Position numbers and translations under genes: made by a program | Notes under the pieces: generated by a model | Seen by the model: the letters and a program-made list of their open reading frames with translations, nothing else | What the model was told of the DNA's origin: nothing | Databases searched by the model: none | Shown here: one piece after another, positions 50,770 through 59,898 of the stretch | Layout of the letters: each line of letters opens with the position of its first letter | How positions within the stretch are numbered: the first letter of the stretch is position 1 | Source of the DNA: Niabella agricola | GTDB taxonomy: Bacteria > Bacteroidota > Bacteroidia > Chitinophagales > Chitinophagaceae | Assembly (NCBI RefSeq): GCF_021538615.1 | Contig: NZ_JAJHIZ010000003.1 | Coordinates: 4,216,001 to 4,280,000, forward strand | Direction of reading: 5' to 3' | DNA length: 64,000 bases

Positions 50770-51142
50770 CCAGGACCAGTTCCAGGTCCGGATCCTGCAT
50801 GTGAACAATGTTTGTTCTTTAATCTGAATTGATGTATTGAACGCCTTACTTTTTAATTTGATTTTTGATATGTTACTACAGTCCTCCGGAAGCCAGATCC
50901 TGAGCCATAGAATTTAGTATCTATAATTTAATGCTTTGTCCTTTATTTGGTTCTTGTCTTTTGGTATTTGATATTTTAACTAATTATCGCGATCGTCATG
51001 CTGACTGTAATGGAGGCGTCTGCCCGACATATATGAGGCCTCTCCCCACGGTCGAGGTGACGTTCAAAAAAAATGTTTCATGCGTTAATTTGGAATGCAT
51101 ACTTTAGAATTTACTGCTTTCTTTACCGTATTTTTATTCCCG
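50770..51142. other. Non-coding stretch
   Basis: About 370 bp with A/T-rich sequence and no recognised gene, RNA or repeat. Confidence 0.5.
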
Positions 51143-51829
51143 ATGTTGCAAAAAATAATCGCTGCGTTGGGAGTTTTATTGATGCTCGTTTCTATAAACG
51201 GATGTATGGTCTCATACCGGAAGCGCCCAACACGTTTATACGAAAAAGTCCTTTCAAACGAAATGACCTTTGATGCAGGCATTGTGCCCGGTTACCCGTT
51301 TAAAGATGGAAAATGGGATACCGTAATGAAGGGTAGGGTACTCTGGGCCACCTACCTGTATGAACGGGGCATTATCCGGAACATCATCTTTTCCGGAGGG
51401 GCTATTTATTCGCCCTATTATGAAGCCCGGATCATGGGGCTTTATGCACAGCAACTCGGGGTGCCGGAAAAACATATTTTTTATGAAACAAAGGCGGAGC
51501 ACAGCACGGAAAATCTTTTTTATTCTTACCAGATCGCAAGACAGCAGGGGTTTAAATCCCTGGCATTGGTTACAGATCCCTTTCAGTCGTCGATGATGAA
51601 GGGATTCACCAAGCGTAAGTTTGGCACCCGGATCATGCATATTCCCTTTATGGTAGACACGTTGAAAAAACTCAATCAGGTAGATGTGCGCATTGATCCG
51701 GCACCGGCCTATGTACAGCCCTTTCAATCGATCCTGGAGCGGGAAGGATTTTTCCGCCGGTTTTGCGGTACATTGGGCGCTTTTATTCCCTGGGAAGATA
51801 GATGGCGGAGAAGAGCCAGGCCTTTGTAG
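51143..51829 (+). CDS. YdcF/ElyC-type DUF218 lipoprotein
   Basis: 228 residues from ATG 51143, chosen because it gives LQKIIAALGVLLMLVSINGC, a signal with lipobox INGC; an in-frame ATG at 51095 would extend it by 16 residues. The DUF218 core shows DAGIVPGYPFKDGK, the VLWATYLYERGIIRNIIFSG strand, AEHSTENLFYSYQIA and TDPFQSSMM. The family (YdcF, SanA, ElyC) is linked to envelope maintenance but the chemistry is not settled. Its neighbours give no extra clue. Confidence 0.85.
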   Translation: MLQKIIAALGVLLMLVSINGCMVSYRKRPTRLYEKVLSNEMTFDAGIVPGYPFKDGKWDTVMKGRVLWATYLYERGIIRNIIFSGGAIYSPYYEARIMGLYAQQLGVPEKHIFYETKAEHSTENLFYSYQIARQQGFKSLALVTDPFQSSMMKGFTKRKFGTRIMHIPFMVDTLKKLNQVDVRIDPAPAYVQPFQSILEREGFFRRFCGTLGAFIPWEDRWRRRARPL

Positions 51830-51894
51830 TGCAGTACCCCGCTCAATGTCCACATTCTGCCCGGGTCAGCGTCCGCACTGACCGGATGTAAACG

Positions 51895-52908
51895 TTAATC
51901 GACAGTTTCTTCCTGCCGGTTAAAGCTGTAAAGCAGATAGAACAGGGCCGGTAAAATAAAAACGCTTCCCGCCAGTAAGGCAACAGCCAGGGCATGGATG
52001 GTTTTGTCGGAACCCCGGTGGCTAAGCAATGATAGCCCTTCCGTATTTCTCAGGTTGATCAATACGGGGTAATGCTCATAGGTAATGGCCACGAGCAGCA
52101 AGGTGATCTGCGCTCCGGCAATAATCCGCAGCCACCGGGTCGATTTGCGGAATAGTGAAATCCACATCCAGGTTAATGAAAGCGCCGCCAGCGCCACACA
52201 GGCAATACTGACCGGATTTCCAAAAAGCCAGTGTGCCAGCGGAATACCATCCTGATGGGCGGCTACGAGAACCAATGCTGCAGCCGCAATGGCAGCCAGG
52301 CTCATATGCTGGGCTTTCTGAATAAACCGCTGGCGTTCGGTTTCCGTTTTTGTTTCGCCGATAATAAAAACAGCCGCCAGGAATCCGCAGATCGTAGCCG
52401 TAAAAATGCCTACTGAAACCGGAAAGAACCCCAGCCAGCTAAAAATATAGGCGTCCAGAAAATGGGTGGCATGTGGATCAATTTTGCCCGATACGGCGCT
52501 ACCCGCGATGATGCCCAGGAACAGCGGCGTAATGACGCTGGAATACATAAAGGTTTTGGAATAGACCACCTGCATTTTATCCTGAACTGCATCATAGTTC
52601 CGGAAACTGAACGCCGTACCCCGGGCTACAATGCCCAGTAACATTACCGTAAGGGGAATATGCAGGTAAACCGATACGGTAGCATAGATTGCCGGGAATC
52701 CTACAAAGAGGATCACAATGGCAATGATCAGCCACATATGGTTGGCTTCCCAGATGGGCCCAATAGCACGGTACATGACCTTCCGTGTTTGATCCTTGCT
52801 TTTACGTGTAGAAAGGAATTCGAGGATGCCTGCACCAAAATCGGCGCCTCCCATGAGTACATACAGCAGGATCGATGCCCACAAATAAGCCATTACTACG
52901 TAAAGCAT
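51895..52908 (-). CDS. cydB: Cytochrome bd ubiquinol oxidase subunit II
   Basis: 337 residues, about eight membrane helices. YVLMGGADFGAGILE near the N-terminus and IGPIWEANHMWLIIAIVILF are strong CydB signatures; helices follow up to FILPALFYLLYSFN. It forms the bd-type quinol oxidase with CydA, reducing oxygen to water at low oxygen. It lies downstream of cydA with about 75 bp between them. No cydX-like small gene or cydDC transporter was seen. Confidence 0.93.
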   Translation of the reverse strand: MLYVVMAYLWASILLYVLMGGADFGAGILEFLSTRKSKDQTRKVMYRAIGPIWEANHMWLIIAIVILFVGFPAIYATVSVYLHIPLTVMLLGIVARGTAFSFRNYDAVQDKMQVVYSKTFMYSSVITPLFLGIIAGSAVSGKIDPHATHFLDAYIFSWLGFFPVSVGIFTATICGFLAAVFIIGETKTETERQRFIQKAQHMSLAAIAAAALVLVAAHQDGIPLAHWLFGNPVSIACVALAALSLTWMWISLFRKSTRWLRIIAGAQITLLLVAITYEHYPVLINLRNTEGLSLLSHRGSDKTIHALAVALLAGSVFILPALFYLLYSFNRQEETVD

Positions 52909-52983
52909 GTTTTATTTATTGTTTATTGTTTTTGGTTTGTCGTTCATTTCGGACCTCAGACGATAAACCTCCAACGTCAGATT

Positions 52984-54294
52984 CTACGCAACATCATACA
53001 ATTTCCCCACCATCTTCACCTGCCGGTATAAAAGCAGCATTACAATAATGCTCAGTGAAACATAAACGGCGGTAAAAATATAAAAGGAATAAACAATGCC
53101 AGGCATGGGCGTAACCGCATCGCGGGTGCGCATGATGCCATAAATGATCCAGGGCTGGCGGCCCACTTCCGTTACCGTCCAGCCTGCTTCTACGGCGATA
53201 AAGCCCACGGGAATGGCAATAGTAAAAAGTTTTAATAACCATCGCTTTTCCAGCCAGTTCCTTTTCCTCCAAAGGGTAAAAAAATAAAAGAGGGCGATCA
53301 GCAACATCAGCATGCCCAGTCCTACCATTACCTGGAATGCATAATGTGTAATGGCAACGGGCGGATGCACTTCTTTTGGAAAGGCATCCAGGCCGGTTAC
53401 GGGCGTTTTAAAATTGCCATGTGCCAGGAAACTCAAGGCTCCGGGGATCTTCAACGCATAATGAACGGTATCGTTTCGTTCATCGGGAATGCCGCCAAGA
53501 ATGAGCGCCGCCCTTTCTTCTGTTTTAAAATGTGCTTCCATGGCGGCGAGTTTTACCGGCTGGCGTTTGGCCACATCTTTTGCAGAAATATCGCCGCTTA
53601 ACGGCTGCAGGATGGCGCCCGCACAGGCAAATACGGCGGCAATGCGAAAGGCTTTTGTATGGAACAGTACATTCTTCCGTCTCAGGATCATCAGCGCATG
53701 TACACCGGCAACGGCAAAGCCCGTAGCCGTAAGCGCTGCCAGCATCATATGCAGCGCCTGCGAAAACCAGGCGTCATTAAACATGGCTGCTATGGGATCT
53801 ATGTTAAGGTATTGTCCGTTTACATAATCAAAACCTGCCGGGCTGTTCATCCATGCGTTCGCAGCCACCACCAGGATTCCGGAGGCCAGTCCGCTTACGC
53901 CAACAATGACACCGGTAAACCAGTGAAACCATTTATTAAACTTATTCCACCCGTATAAATAAAAGCCCAGTGCAATGGCTTCAATAAAAAAGGCCGTGCC
54001 CTCCAGTGAAAACGGCATGCCAAAAATGGGTCCGGCATGTTTCATAAATTCCGGCCAAAGCAACCCCAGTTCAAAGGATAATACAGTGCCGGAAACCGCG
54101 CCTGTAGCAAAGAAGATCGCCACGCCTCGGCTCCATGCCCGGGTTACATTGCGATACACAATGTTGCCTGTTTTAAGCCATTTAAAATGCGAAACCGCCA
54201 TGAAGAACGGCATGATCATGCCGATGCAGGAAAAGATAATGTGAAATCCTAAAGAAAGCGCCATCTGCGACCGCGCCGCAATAAAGTCATCCAT
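52984..54294 (-). CDS. cydA: Cytochrome bd ubiquinol oxidase subunit I
   Basis: 436 residues, shorter than the 522 of E. coli CydA because the quinol-binding Q loop is short. The haem ligand His18 lies in LSLGFHIIFSCIGM, the second His in QALHMMLAALTATGF, and the loop region contains GWTVTEVGRQPWIIYGIM. Membrane helices run throughout. It is the haem-bearing half of the bd oxidase. Start ATG 54294, preceded by the divergent prfB upstream region. Confidence 0.93.
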   Translation of the reverse strand: MDDFIAARSQMALSLGFHIIFSCIGMIMPFFMAVSHFKWLKTGNIVYRNVTRAWSRGVAIFFATGAVSGTVLSFELGLLWPEFMKHAGPIFGMPFSLEGTAFFIEAIALGFYLYGWNKFNKWFHWFTGVIVGVSGLASGILVVAANAWMNSPAGFDYVNGQYLNIDPIAAMFNDAWFSQALHMMLAALTATGFAVAGVHALMILRRKNVLFHTKAFRIAAVFACAGAILQPLSGDISAKDVAKRQPVKLAAMEAHFKTEERAALILGGIPDERNDTVHYALKIPGALSFLAHGNFKTPVTGLDAFPKEVHPPVAITHYAFQVMVGLGMLMLLIALFYFFTLWRKRNWLEKRWLLKLFTIAIPVGFIAVEAGWTVTEVGRQPWIIYGIMRTRDAVTPMPGIVYSFYIFTAVYVSLSIIVMLLLYRQVKMVGKLYDVA

Positions 54295-54595
54295 AATGCA
54301 TGGATTGGTTTAAAAAAGACCGCTTATCCGCGGTATATGCAAAGATAGCTTAACGGTGTGATGAAACCAATTGAACAAACGCATACAAGCGCATCTGCTG
54401 GTTTCACTTCTTCGGTCCCGCCAGAAAAGAATAGCAGCACCGCCGCTGAACGGAGCGACGCAAGTAAAGCTTGATAGTAGTGCCGGCGCCTGGCCCATAA
54501 GTCAAAAACTGTGTTTTATTAAATAGAACACGGGTTGCAGCGCCCTATTCTTGAACAATCGTTTGTGCAAGCAGCCACAAATCGGAAATAGACTG
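54295..54595. other. Intergenic region between cydA and prfB
   Basis: About 300 bp between divergent genes. The prfB -7 box lies at its right end; the cydA promoter should lie in the left part but I see no clear TAnnTTTG on the minus strand. No gene was found. Confidence 0.5.
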
Positions 54596-54603
54596 TATCT
54601 TTG
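54596..54603 (+). promoter_or_regulatory. -7 element of prfB
   Basis: TATCTTTG matches TAnnTTTG and ends 6 bases before the prfB ATG (54610). Transcription would start at or just before the start codon, giving a leaderless or nearly leaderless mRNA. A -33 TTTG at the expected spacing was not found. Confidence 0.6.
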
Positions 54604-54609
54604 CAGCCT

Positions 54610-55699
54610 ATGACACAGGAAAAATTACAGGATATGCGGTCCCGCGTTCTCGGGATAAGGAGGTTTCTTTGACGTCGAGAACCGTCAACAGAAAATCAAT
54701 GAAGATAAGCAGCTTTCGTTAAGTCCCGGTTTCTGGGACGATAATCAGCGTGCTACGGAAATTTTAAAGAACCTAAAGACTAATGAATACTGGATGAACC
54801 TGTTTCGGGAGGCCGAAACGTCAGTAGAGGATTTTGCGGTGTTGTTTGATTTTTGGAAAGCAGGGGATGCGACTGAAGCAGAAACCCAGGAGGCGTATGA
54901 CCAGGCCCTGAGCATCCTGGAGGATGTGGAGTTTAAAAGCACACTGAATGAACCGGAGGACGAATTGCCGGCAGTTATGCAGATCAATTCAGGGGCCGGT
55001 GGCACAGAAAGCCAGGACTGGGCCGAGATGATTGCCCGGATGTACCGGATGTACGGCGAAAAACAGGGCTGGAAAATTACCGAACTGGACTGGCAATGGG
55101 GCGATGGCGCCGGTATAAAAACGGCTACCCTGCAGTTTGAAGGTCCGTTTGCCTACGGGTTCTTAAAAGCAGAAAGCGGTGTGCACCGCCTGGTGCGGAT
55201 TTCTCCGTTCGACAGTAATGCCCGCAGGCATACATCTTTTGCATCCGTATTCGTGTACCCGCTGGTGGATGATACCATCGACATTGAGATCAAGGATGCT
55301 GATGTGAAAATGGAAACCGCGCGCAGTGGCGGAGCCGGCGGACAGAATGTAAACAAAGTGGAAACGAAAGTATTCCTGACGCATATACCCACCGGCATCG
55401 TGGTGGTTTGCCAAACCGAACGTACCCAGATGGGCAACCGGGAAAAAGCTATGCAGATGCTGAAAAGCCGGTTATATGAAGAAGAACTGCGCAAGCGTGA
55501 GGAACTGAAAAATGCGGCGAACGCCAACAAGAAAAAGATTGAGTGGGGCAGCCAGATCCGAAGTTATGTGTTCCATCCCTATAAAATGATCAAGGATCAC
55601 CGAACCGAATATGAAGTGGGAAATGTGCAGCCGGTGATGGATGGCGAACTGGATGGTTTTATCAAGGCCTACCTGATGCAGCGGAAGGAAACGGTTTAA
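54610..55699 (+). CDS. prfB: Peptide chain release factor 2 (programmed +1 frameshift)
   Basis: The gene is read as 54610-54669, then 54671-55699. Twenty codons end at CTT followed by an in-frame TGA (54670-54672); AGGAGG lies three bases before CTT, as in the standard RF2 frameshift site, and the +1 frame continues GAC-GTC-GAG for 342 more residues (362 total). RF2 signatures: the SPF anticodon tripeptide in [12 protein letters not shown] and GGQ at residues 243-245 in [11 protein letters not shown]. It ends translation at UGA and UAA and autoregulates through the TGA. The TATCTTTG box ends 6 bases before the ATG. Confidence 0.95.
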
Positions 55700-55762
55700 A
55701 CAGGGAAAAACAACACCCGTATCAGAAAACAGCTCATCGGAGTACGGCTTGTTCGAGGTTGT

Positions 55763-55792
55763 AAACAACCACGAATGTTGTTTTTATATTTT
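55763..55792 (+). terminator. Intrinsic terminator of prfB
   Basis: Stem AAACAAC / GTTGTTT with loop CACGAAT, followed by TTTTATATTTT. It lies in the 125-bp gap between prfB and pruA. Confidence 0.65.
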
Positions 55793-55824
55793 CAAAATCT
55801 TCAAATTTTCAAATTGAAATAAAT

Positions 55825-57456
55825 ATGCACCAGGGATCATTTTCTTATCCTTTGCCGGCCAATGAGCCGGTGCTGAATTACGCTCCCGGAAGTAAAGAAC
55901 GGGAAGCCCTGAAGGCAGCGATCGCGTTGCTGAAAGGCGAAAAGGTGGATGTGCCGATGTATATCGGGGCCGAAGAAGTACGTACATCCAAAAAAGAGGT
56001 CATCCGCCCTCCGCATGAGCACCGGTTTGTGCTGGGGCAGTTTTCCATTGGCGAAAGAAAACATGTGCAGCTGGCCGTGGACGCGGCACTGGCGGCAAAA
56101 CGATCCTGGGAAATCATGAGCTGGGAAAACCGTGCGGGTATCTTTTTAAAAGCGGCCGACCTGATCGCCACCAAATACCGGGGACAGATGAATGCTGCTA
56201 CCATGCTTGGACAAAGTAAAAATGCCTACCAGGCAGAAATCGACAGCGCCTGCGAACTGATCGATTTCCTGCGGTTCAATGTGCACTTTCTGAGCGAGAT
56301 CTATAAGCAACAACCCATCAGTGGTGCGGGTATGCACAACCGACTGGAGTACCGGCCCCTGGAAGGCTTTGTACTGGCCATTACCCCGTTTAATTTTACT
56401 GCAATTGGCGGTAACCTGCCTACCTCTGCTGCCATGTGTGGCAATGTGGTGGTTTGGAAACCGGCGCATACGCAAATTTATTCCGCGCAGCTTTTTATGC
56501 GCATCCTGAAAGAAGCCGGGCTTCCGGATGGGGTGATCAATCTGATTTACGTAGATGGCCCTGTGGTTGGTGATGTTTGTTTCAATCACCGGGAATTTGC
56601 AGGCGTGCATTTTACCGGGTCTACCGGTGTGTTTAACCATATGTGGGAAACCATCGGAAAGAATATCCCCAAATACCGGAGCTATCCGCGTATTGTAGGC
56701 GAAACGGGGGGTAAGGACTTTGTGATGGTGCATCGAAGTGCCGATCCCGGTGTAGTGGCAACGGCCCTTTTGAGAGGTGCCTTTGAATTCCAGGGACAAA
56801 AATGTTCTGCGGCATCGCGCGCCTATATTCCTTCTAATCTTTGGAAGGATGTGAAAAAATTACTGATCGAAGGCGTTCATTCCTTTAAAATGGGGTCGGT
56901 GGAAGACTTTAGCAATTTTATCAATGCGGTGATTGATGAGCGCAGCTTTGATAAAATAAAAGGATATATTGATAAAGCAAAGAAGGATCCCAAAGCAAGT
57001 ATTGTGGTGGGAGGTACCTGCGATAAAAAAGAGGGCTACTTTATTCAGCCAACTGTGATTGAAACCAAGGACCCGAAGTATGTGACCATGTGTGAAGAGA
57101 TCTTTGGTCCCGTGCTGACGGTATATGTATACCCCGCCGGAAGTTTTGAAAAAACGCTGGACCTGGTAGATAGTACATCGCCCTACGCATTAACAGGGTC
57201 GATCATTGCAACCGACCGTGCCGCCATCGAAACGGCAACCAGACGTTTATCCAATGCGGCTGGTAATTTTTATATCAACGACAAGCCTACCGGTGCAGTA
57301 GTGGGCCAGCAGCCCTTTGGCGGTGCGCGCGCTTCCGGCACCAATGATAAGGCAGGTTCCATTCTGAACCTTTATCGCTGGCTGAGCGTACGCACGGTTA
57401 AAGAAACCTTTAATCCCCCGGTTGATTACCGGTACCCGTTTATGGCAGCAGAATAA
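55825..57456 (+). CDS. pruA: L-glutamate gamma-semialdehyde dehydrogenase
   Basis: 543 residues, aldehyde dehydrogenase fold, the normal length for monofunctional delta-1-pyrroline-5-carboxylate dehydrogenase. EGFVLAITPFNFTAIGGNLP, VVWKPAHTQIYSA and the GETGGKDFVMV catalytic Glu segment are followed by FQGQKCSAASRAYIP with the nucleophile Cys327. It oxidises glutamate semialdehyde to glutamate with NAD in proline catabolism. No proline dehydrogenase gene is next to it. Confidence 0.93.
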   Translation: MHQGSFSYPLPANEPVLNYAPGSKEREALKAAIALLKGEKVDVPMYIGAEEVRTSKKEVIRPPHEHRFVLGQFSIGERKHVQLAVDAALAAKRSWEIMSWENRAGIFLKAADLIATKYRGQMNAATMLGQSKNAYQAEIDSACELIDFLRFNVHFLSEIYKQQPISGAGMHNRLEYRPLEGFVLAITPFNFTAIGGNLPTSAAMCGNVVVWKPAHTQIYSAQLFMRILKEAGLPDGVINLIYVDGPVVGDVCFNHREFAGVHFTGSTGVFNHMWETIGKNIPKYRSYPRIVGETGGKDFVMVHRSADPGVVATALLRGAFEFQGQKCSAASRAYIPSNLWKDVKKLLIEGVHSFKMGSVEDFSNFINAVIDERSFDKIKGYIDKAKKDPKASIVVGGTCDKKEGYFIQPTVIETKDPKYVTMCEEIFGPVLTVYVYPAGSFEKTLDLVDSTSPYALTGSIIATDRAAIETATRRLSNAAGNFYINDKPTGAVVGQQPFGGARASGTNDKAGSILNLYRWLSVRTVKETFNPPVDYRYPFMAAE

Positions 57457-57467
57457 TTTTTTTGTTT

Positions 57468-57520
57468 AACGTTTAAGGTTGTGGAACATTTTGAACCTTG
57501 AGCTTTAAGCTTTAAACCTT
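57468..57520. repeat. AAGGTT/AACCTT-rich intergenic repeat
   Basis: The gap between pruA and pyrR contains GTTTAAGGTT and, inverted, AACCTTGAGCTTTAAGC and TTTAAACCTT. It resembles the palindrome at 1411-1444 and the sequence at 34998-35033, so it is a dispersed A/T repeat. Confidence 0.5.
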
Positions 57521-57526
57521 TTTATC

Positions 57527-58054
57527 TTGAAACTGATTTTAAAACAGGAAGAAATCGCGATTACGATCAAGCGCCTGGCGCACCAGATCGTGGAGAATCA
57601 TGAAGATTTTTCGAAAATTGCCATTATTGGTTTGCAGCCGAGGGGTATTTTTTTGTCGAACCGCATTTATGCAGAGGTACAAAAAATATCGAAAGGGCAG
57701 GCGATCGATTACGGGAAACTGGACATTACCTTTTACAGGGATGATGTGCGGAATGAACTGCATGCTGCCAATGAAACGGATATCCCGTTTTCAATAGAAG
57801 GGAAAGATGTAATCCTGATCGATGACGTATTGTACACCGGCCGTACAACCCGTGCCGCTTTTGATGCCCTGCTGGATTACGGGAGACCAAAGAAAGTGGA
57901 ACTCTGCGTGCTGATCGACCGCCGGTTTACCCGGGAGTTTCCTATTCAGGCCGATTATGTGGGCAAGTACATTGACTCTTTTGAAACACAGAAAGTGCTG
58001 GTGCGTTGGAAAGAAAATAGCGATAAAGATCATGTAACGATAACGGAAGGATGA
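57527..58054 (+). CDS. pyrR: Bifunctional PyrR (pyr operon regulator/uracil phosphoribosyltransferase)
   Basis: 175 residues, start TTG 57527. The PRPP-binding motif is VILIDDVLYTGRTTRAAFDA, with GLQPRGIFLSNRI and LIDRRFTREFPIQADYVGK typical of PyrR. In many bacteria PyrR controls pyr genes by binding mRNA with UMP and also has UPRTase activity. Here it is a lone gene with no pyrB or pyrC after it and with a terminator 18 bp downstream. The TTG start is unusual for the region. Confidence 0.9.
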   Translation: MKLILKQEEIAITIKRLAHQIVENHEDFSKIAIIGLQPRGIFLSNRIYAEVQKISKGQAIDYGKLDITFYRDDVRNELHAANETDIPFSIEGKDVILIDDVLYTGRTTRAAFDALLDYGRPKKVELCVLIDRRFTREFPIQADYVGKYIDSFETQKVLVRWKENSDKDHVTITEG

Positions 58055-58071
58055 ATCATTGAAGGAATACG

Positions 58072-58102
58072 AAAGGGTGTAAGGATGACTTACACCCTTT
58101 TT
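58072..58102 (+). terminator. Intrinsic terminator of pyrR
   Basis: Perfect 12-bp stem AAAGGGTGTAAG / CTTACACCCTTT with loop GATGA and TTTTT. Confidence 0.9.
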
Positions 58103-58320
58103 ATCAAAAACTATTACAGGAATAATGCAGTAGCCTTGCGTCCCCGGGATACCAGACCGGTTGAGTACACCGTTGATCAGTTTTCCGAAAAATCAGCGTA
58201 AAAGGCAAACAGTTGCGGAGCTGCGATCCTCCCCGAACGCTTTACCCATTCAAAAATAACGTGCTGACAGCCCATTTTAGAATCAGGATACGATATCCGT
58301 CCAATAATCTACGGGTAGCG

Positions 58321-58845
58321 TTACATCCATATATACGAAGTGCCGCTTAAAGCGCTATTTGTTTTCCAATCGCCGTTTTTATATTCACTCCACCACTGCC
58401 GGTATCTGTTGCTGAGCATCAATATCTCTGTAGAGGTAATACCTTTATATCTTTCGTTCACTCCTTTGGATGTATCGATCAGGTAGGGGGCAAGCGAGGA
58501 AGCGCCCCGCACGCCATTCACCAACCATAACAAACATTCACCTAAAATAAAATAATTTCTGCCTTCCGGAAACGGGCTGCGCGAAGACATGGGGTTGGTC
58601 GGAAATTTTTGTATATGCGTGGTGTCTTTGGATAATGCAATGAGCGCGGCAATATGTTCCGGCCCGAACCTCGGCGTCTGCAGCCATAGGCGTTCTCCTT
58701 TTTCGTTGCGCTCGTATAGGTTAAAGGTTCCGTTTTTTAGCTGTTGTACAAACCTTTCGACATCAGGATTACCGACATCAAGACGTTCTTTTTTACAGCC
58801 CATGAGAACGATGATTATTCCGGCAAGCAGTATCCATTTTTTCAT
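58321..58845 (-). CDS. Lipoprotein of unknown function
   Basis: 174 residues from ATG 58845, preferred over an in-frame ATG at 58896 because it yields KKWILLAGIIIVLMGC, a signal with lipobox LMGC. The mature domain contains QTPRFGPEHIAALIALSKDT and ECLLWLVNGVRG and is probably alpha-helical; no enzyme motif is seen. Two Trp-rich strings near the C-terminus (RQWWSEYKNGDW) could be surface patches. Function unknown. It is followed on the same strand by nothing within 58055-58320 except the pyrR terminator. Confidence 0.7.
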   Translation of the reverse strand: MKKWILLAGIIIVLMGCKKERLDVGNPDVERFVQQLKNGTFNLYERNEKGERLWLQTPRFGPEHIAALIALSKDTTHIQKFPTNPMSSRSPFPEGRNYFILGECLLWLVNGVRGASSLAPYLIDTSKGVNERYKGITSTEILMLSNRYRQWWSEYKNGDWKTNSALSGTSYIWM

Positions 58846-59047
58846 GGCGATCCTGATTTTATTACGCAAGTGTAAAATGTTCGGGTTTGATGCCATTGTT
58901 TCGCAAATGGGCGCCGGTTGTTTGTTGGTAAAGGTAGAAAAGGATCCGCGAGAAACCGGCGCTGCGTAGATCAGCGGGAGATTGCGTCTTCCATGAACAA
59001 TTCAATAACGGTTTGAGCGGATGCATAGTCAAGCGATAACGGATCTA

Positions 59048-59686
59048 TTATTCCAGTATCACGCCCCATTCTGCCACATGGAAGCCCTTCCGGCGAACGG
59101 TTTCCTTTTTTGTATAAGGGAGCAGTTGTACCGGCCTATCAAGGGCCTTTACCAGATAAAACAATCTTAACATGGCATCCGGCTGCTCCGAAAAATGCAA
59201 TTGAATCAGCTTTTCAATCACCGGTTTTTCCTGGGGATAAACGGCATAGTAAGGTGCGTCCTTTAACCGGGGAATCCAGTAATCGATAAAATCGCTGATC
59301 TCATTGGGCTTAAACTGACATGCCGCCATATCCGCTTCAAAAAAATGCTGCAGACTATCGCGTGATACCACCCGGCCGGCGTGCTTTTGCCATTGATCGG
59401 GTTGCCGGCTTTCATAAAAAAGATAATCGTATTGCCCGTTGATTTTACCGGACGGCGCCACGCTTACATTCCAGCCGGTATGGTAGGCGGGTATGGACGC
59501 GATCACCGATCCGCCCTGAGGAAAACTCAAACGGACCCGGAGATCTGTTTCTTTTAACGGGTAGATGTATATATTGGGTTTGTAAACTACAGGGCAGTTT
59601 TTACAGGGCTGTGGCTCCGGCTTGTCTTTTTTGCAGCCCGCGAAAAGAACCACACTCAAAGCGACCCAAAAATGTATTTTACTCAT
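59048..59686 (-). CDS. Lipoprotein with KPNIYIYP domain
   Basis: 212 residues, signal SKIHFWVALSVVLFAGC with lipobox FAGC, then a Cys- and Pro-rich stretch (KDKPEPQPCKNCP). The mature start VYKPNIYIYPLKETDLRVRL matches a motif (KPVIYLYP) seen in many small extracellular proteins of Firmicutes and Bacteroidota, whose role is not known to me. Later parts include YHTGWNVSVAP and DYLFYESRQPD, consistent with that domain. It is transcribed toward the 58321-58845 gene, about 200 bp away. Confidence 0.75.
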   Translation of the reverse strand: MSKIHFWVALSVVLFAGCKKDKPEPQPCKNCPVVYKPNIYIYPLKETDLRVRLSFPQGGSVIASIPAYHTGWNVSVAPSGKINGQYDYLFYESRQPDQWQKHAGRVVSRDSLQHFFEADMAACQFKPNEISDFIDYWIPRLKDAPYYAVYPQEKPVIEKLIQLHFSEQPDAMLRLFYLVKALDRPVQLLPYTKKETVRRKGFHVAEWGVILE

Positions 59687-59898
59687 ACAAACAGTTTCTT
59701 ATTCAAGACGGAGAACCCTGATAAGACGCAACATAGGACATCAAAAAGCATCGCGATCCGGCAAGGATATCCGGGAAGCAGCTTTACGAACGCAAACGGA
59801 CGCTGATTCTGAGGCACATGGGTTTAACTTCGGTTTTAGCCAGGATCTGAACCTTTGAACGGCTGGGTTGTTAAAAAAGAAAACCAGGCATTCCTACA

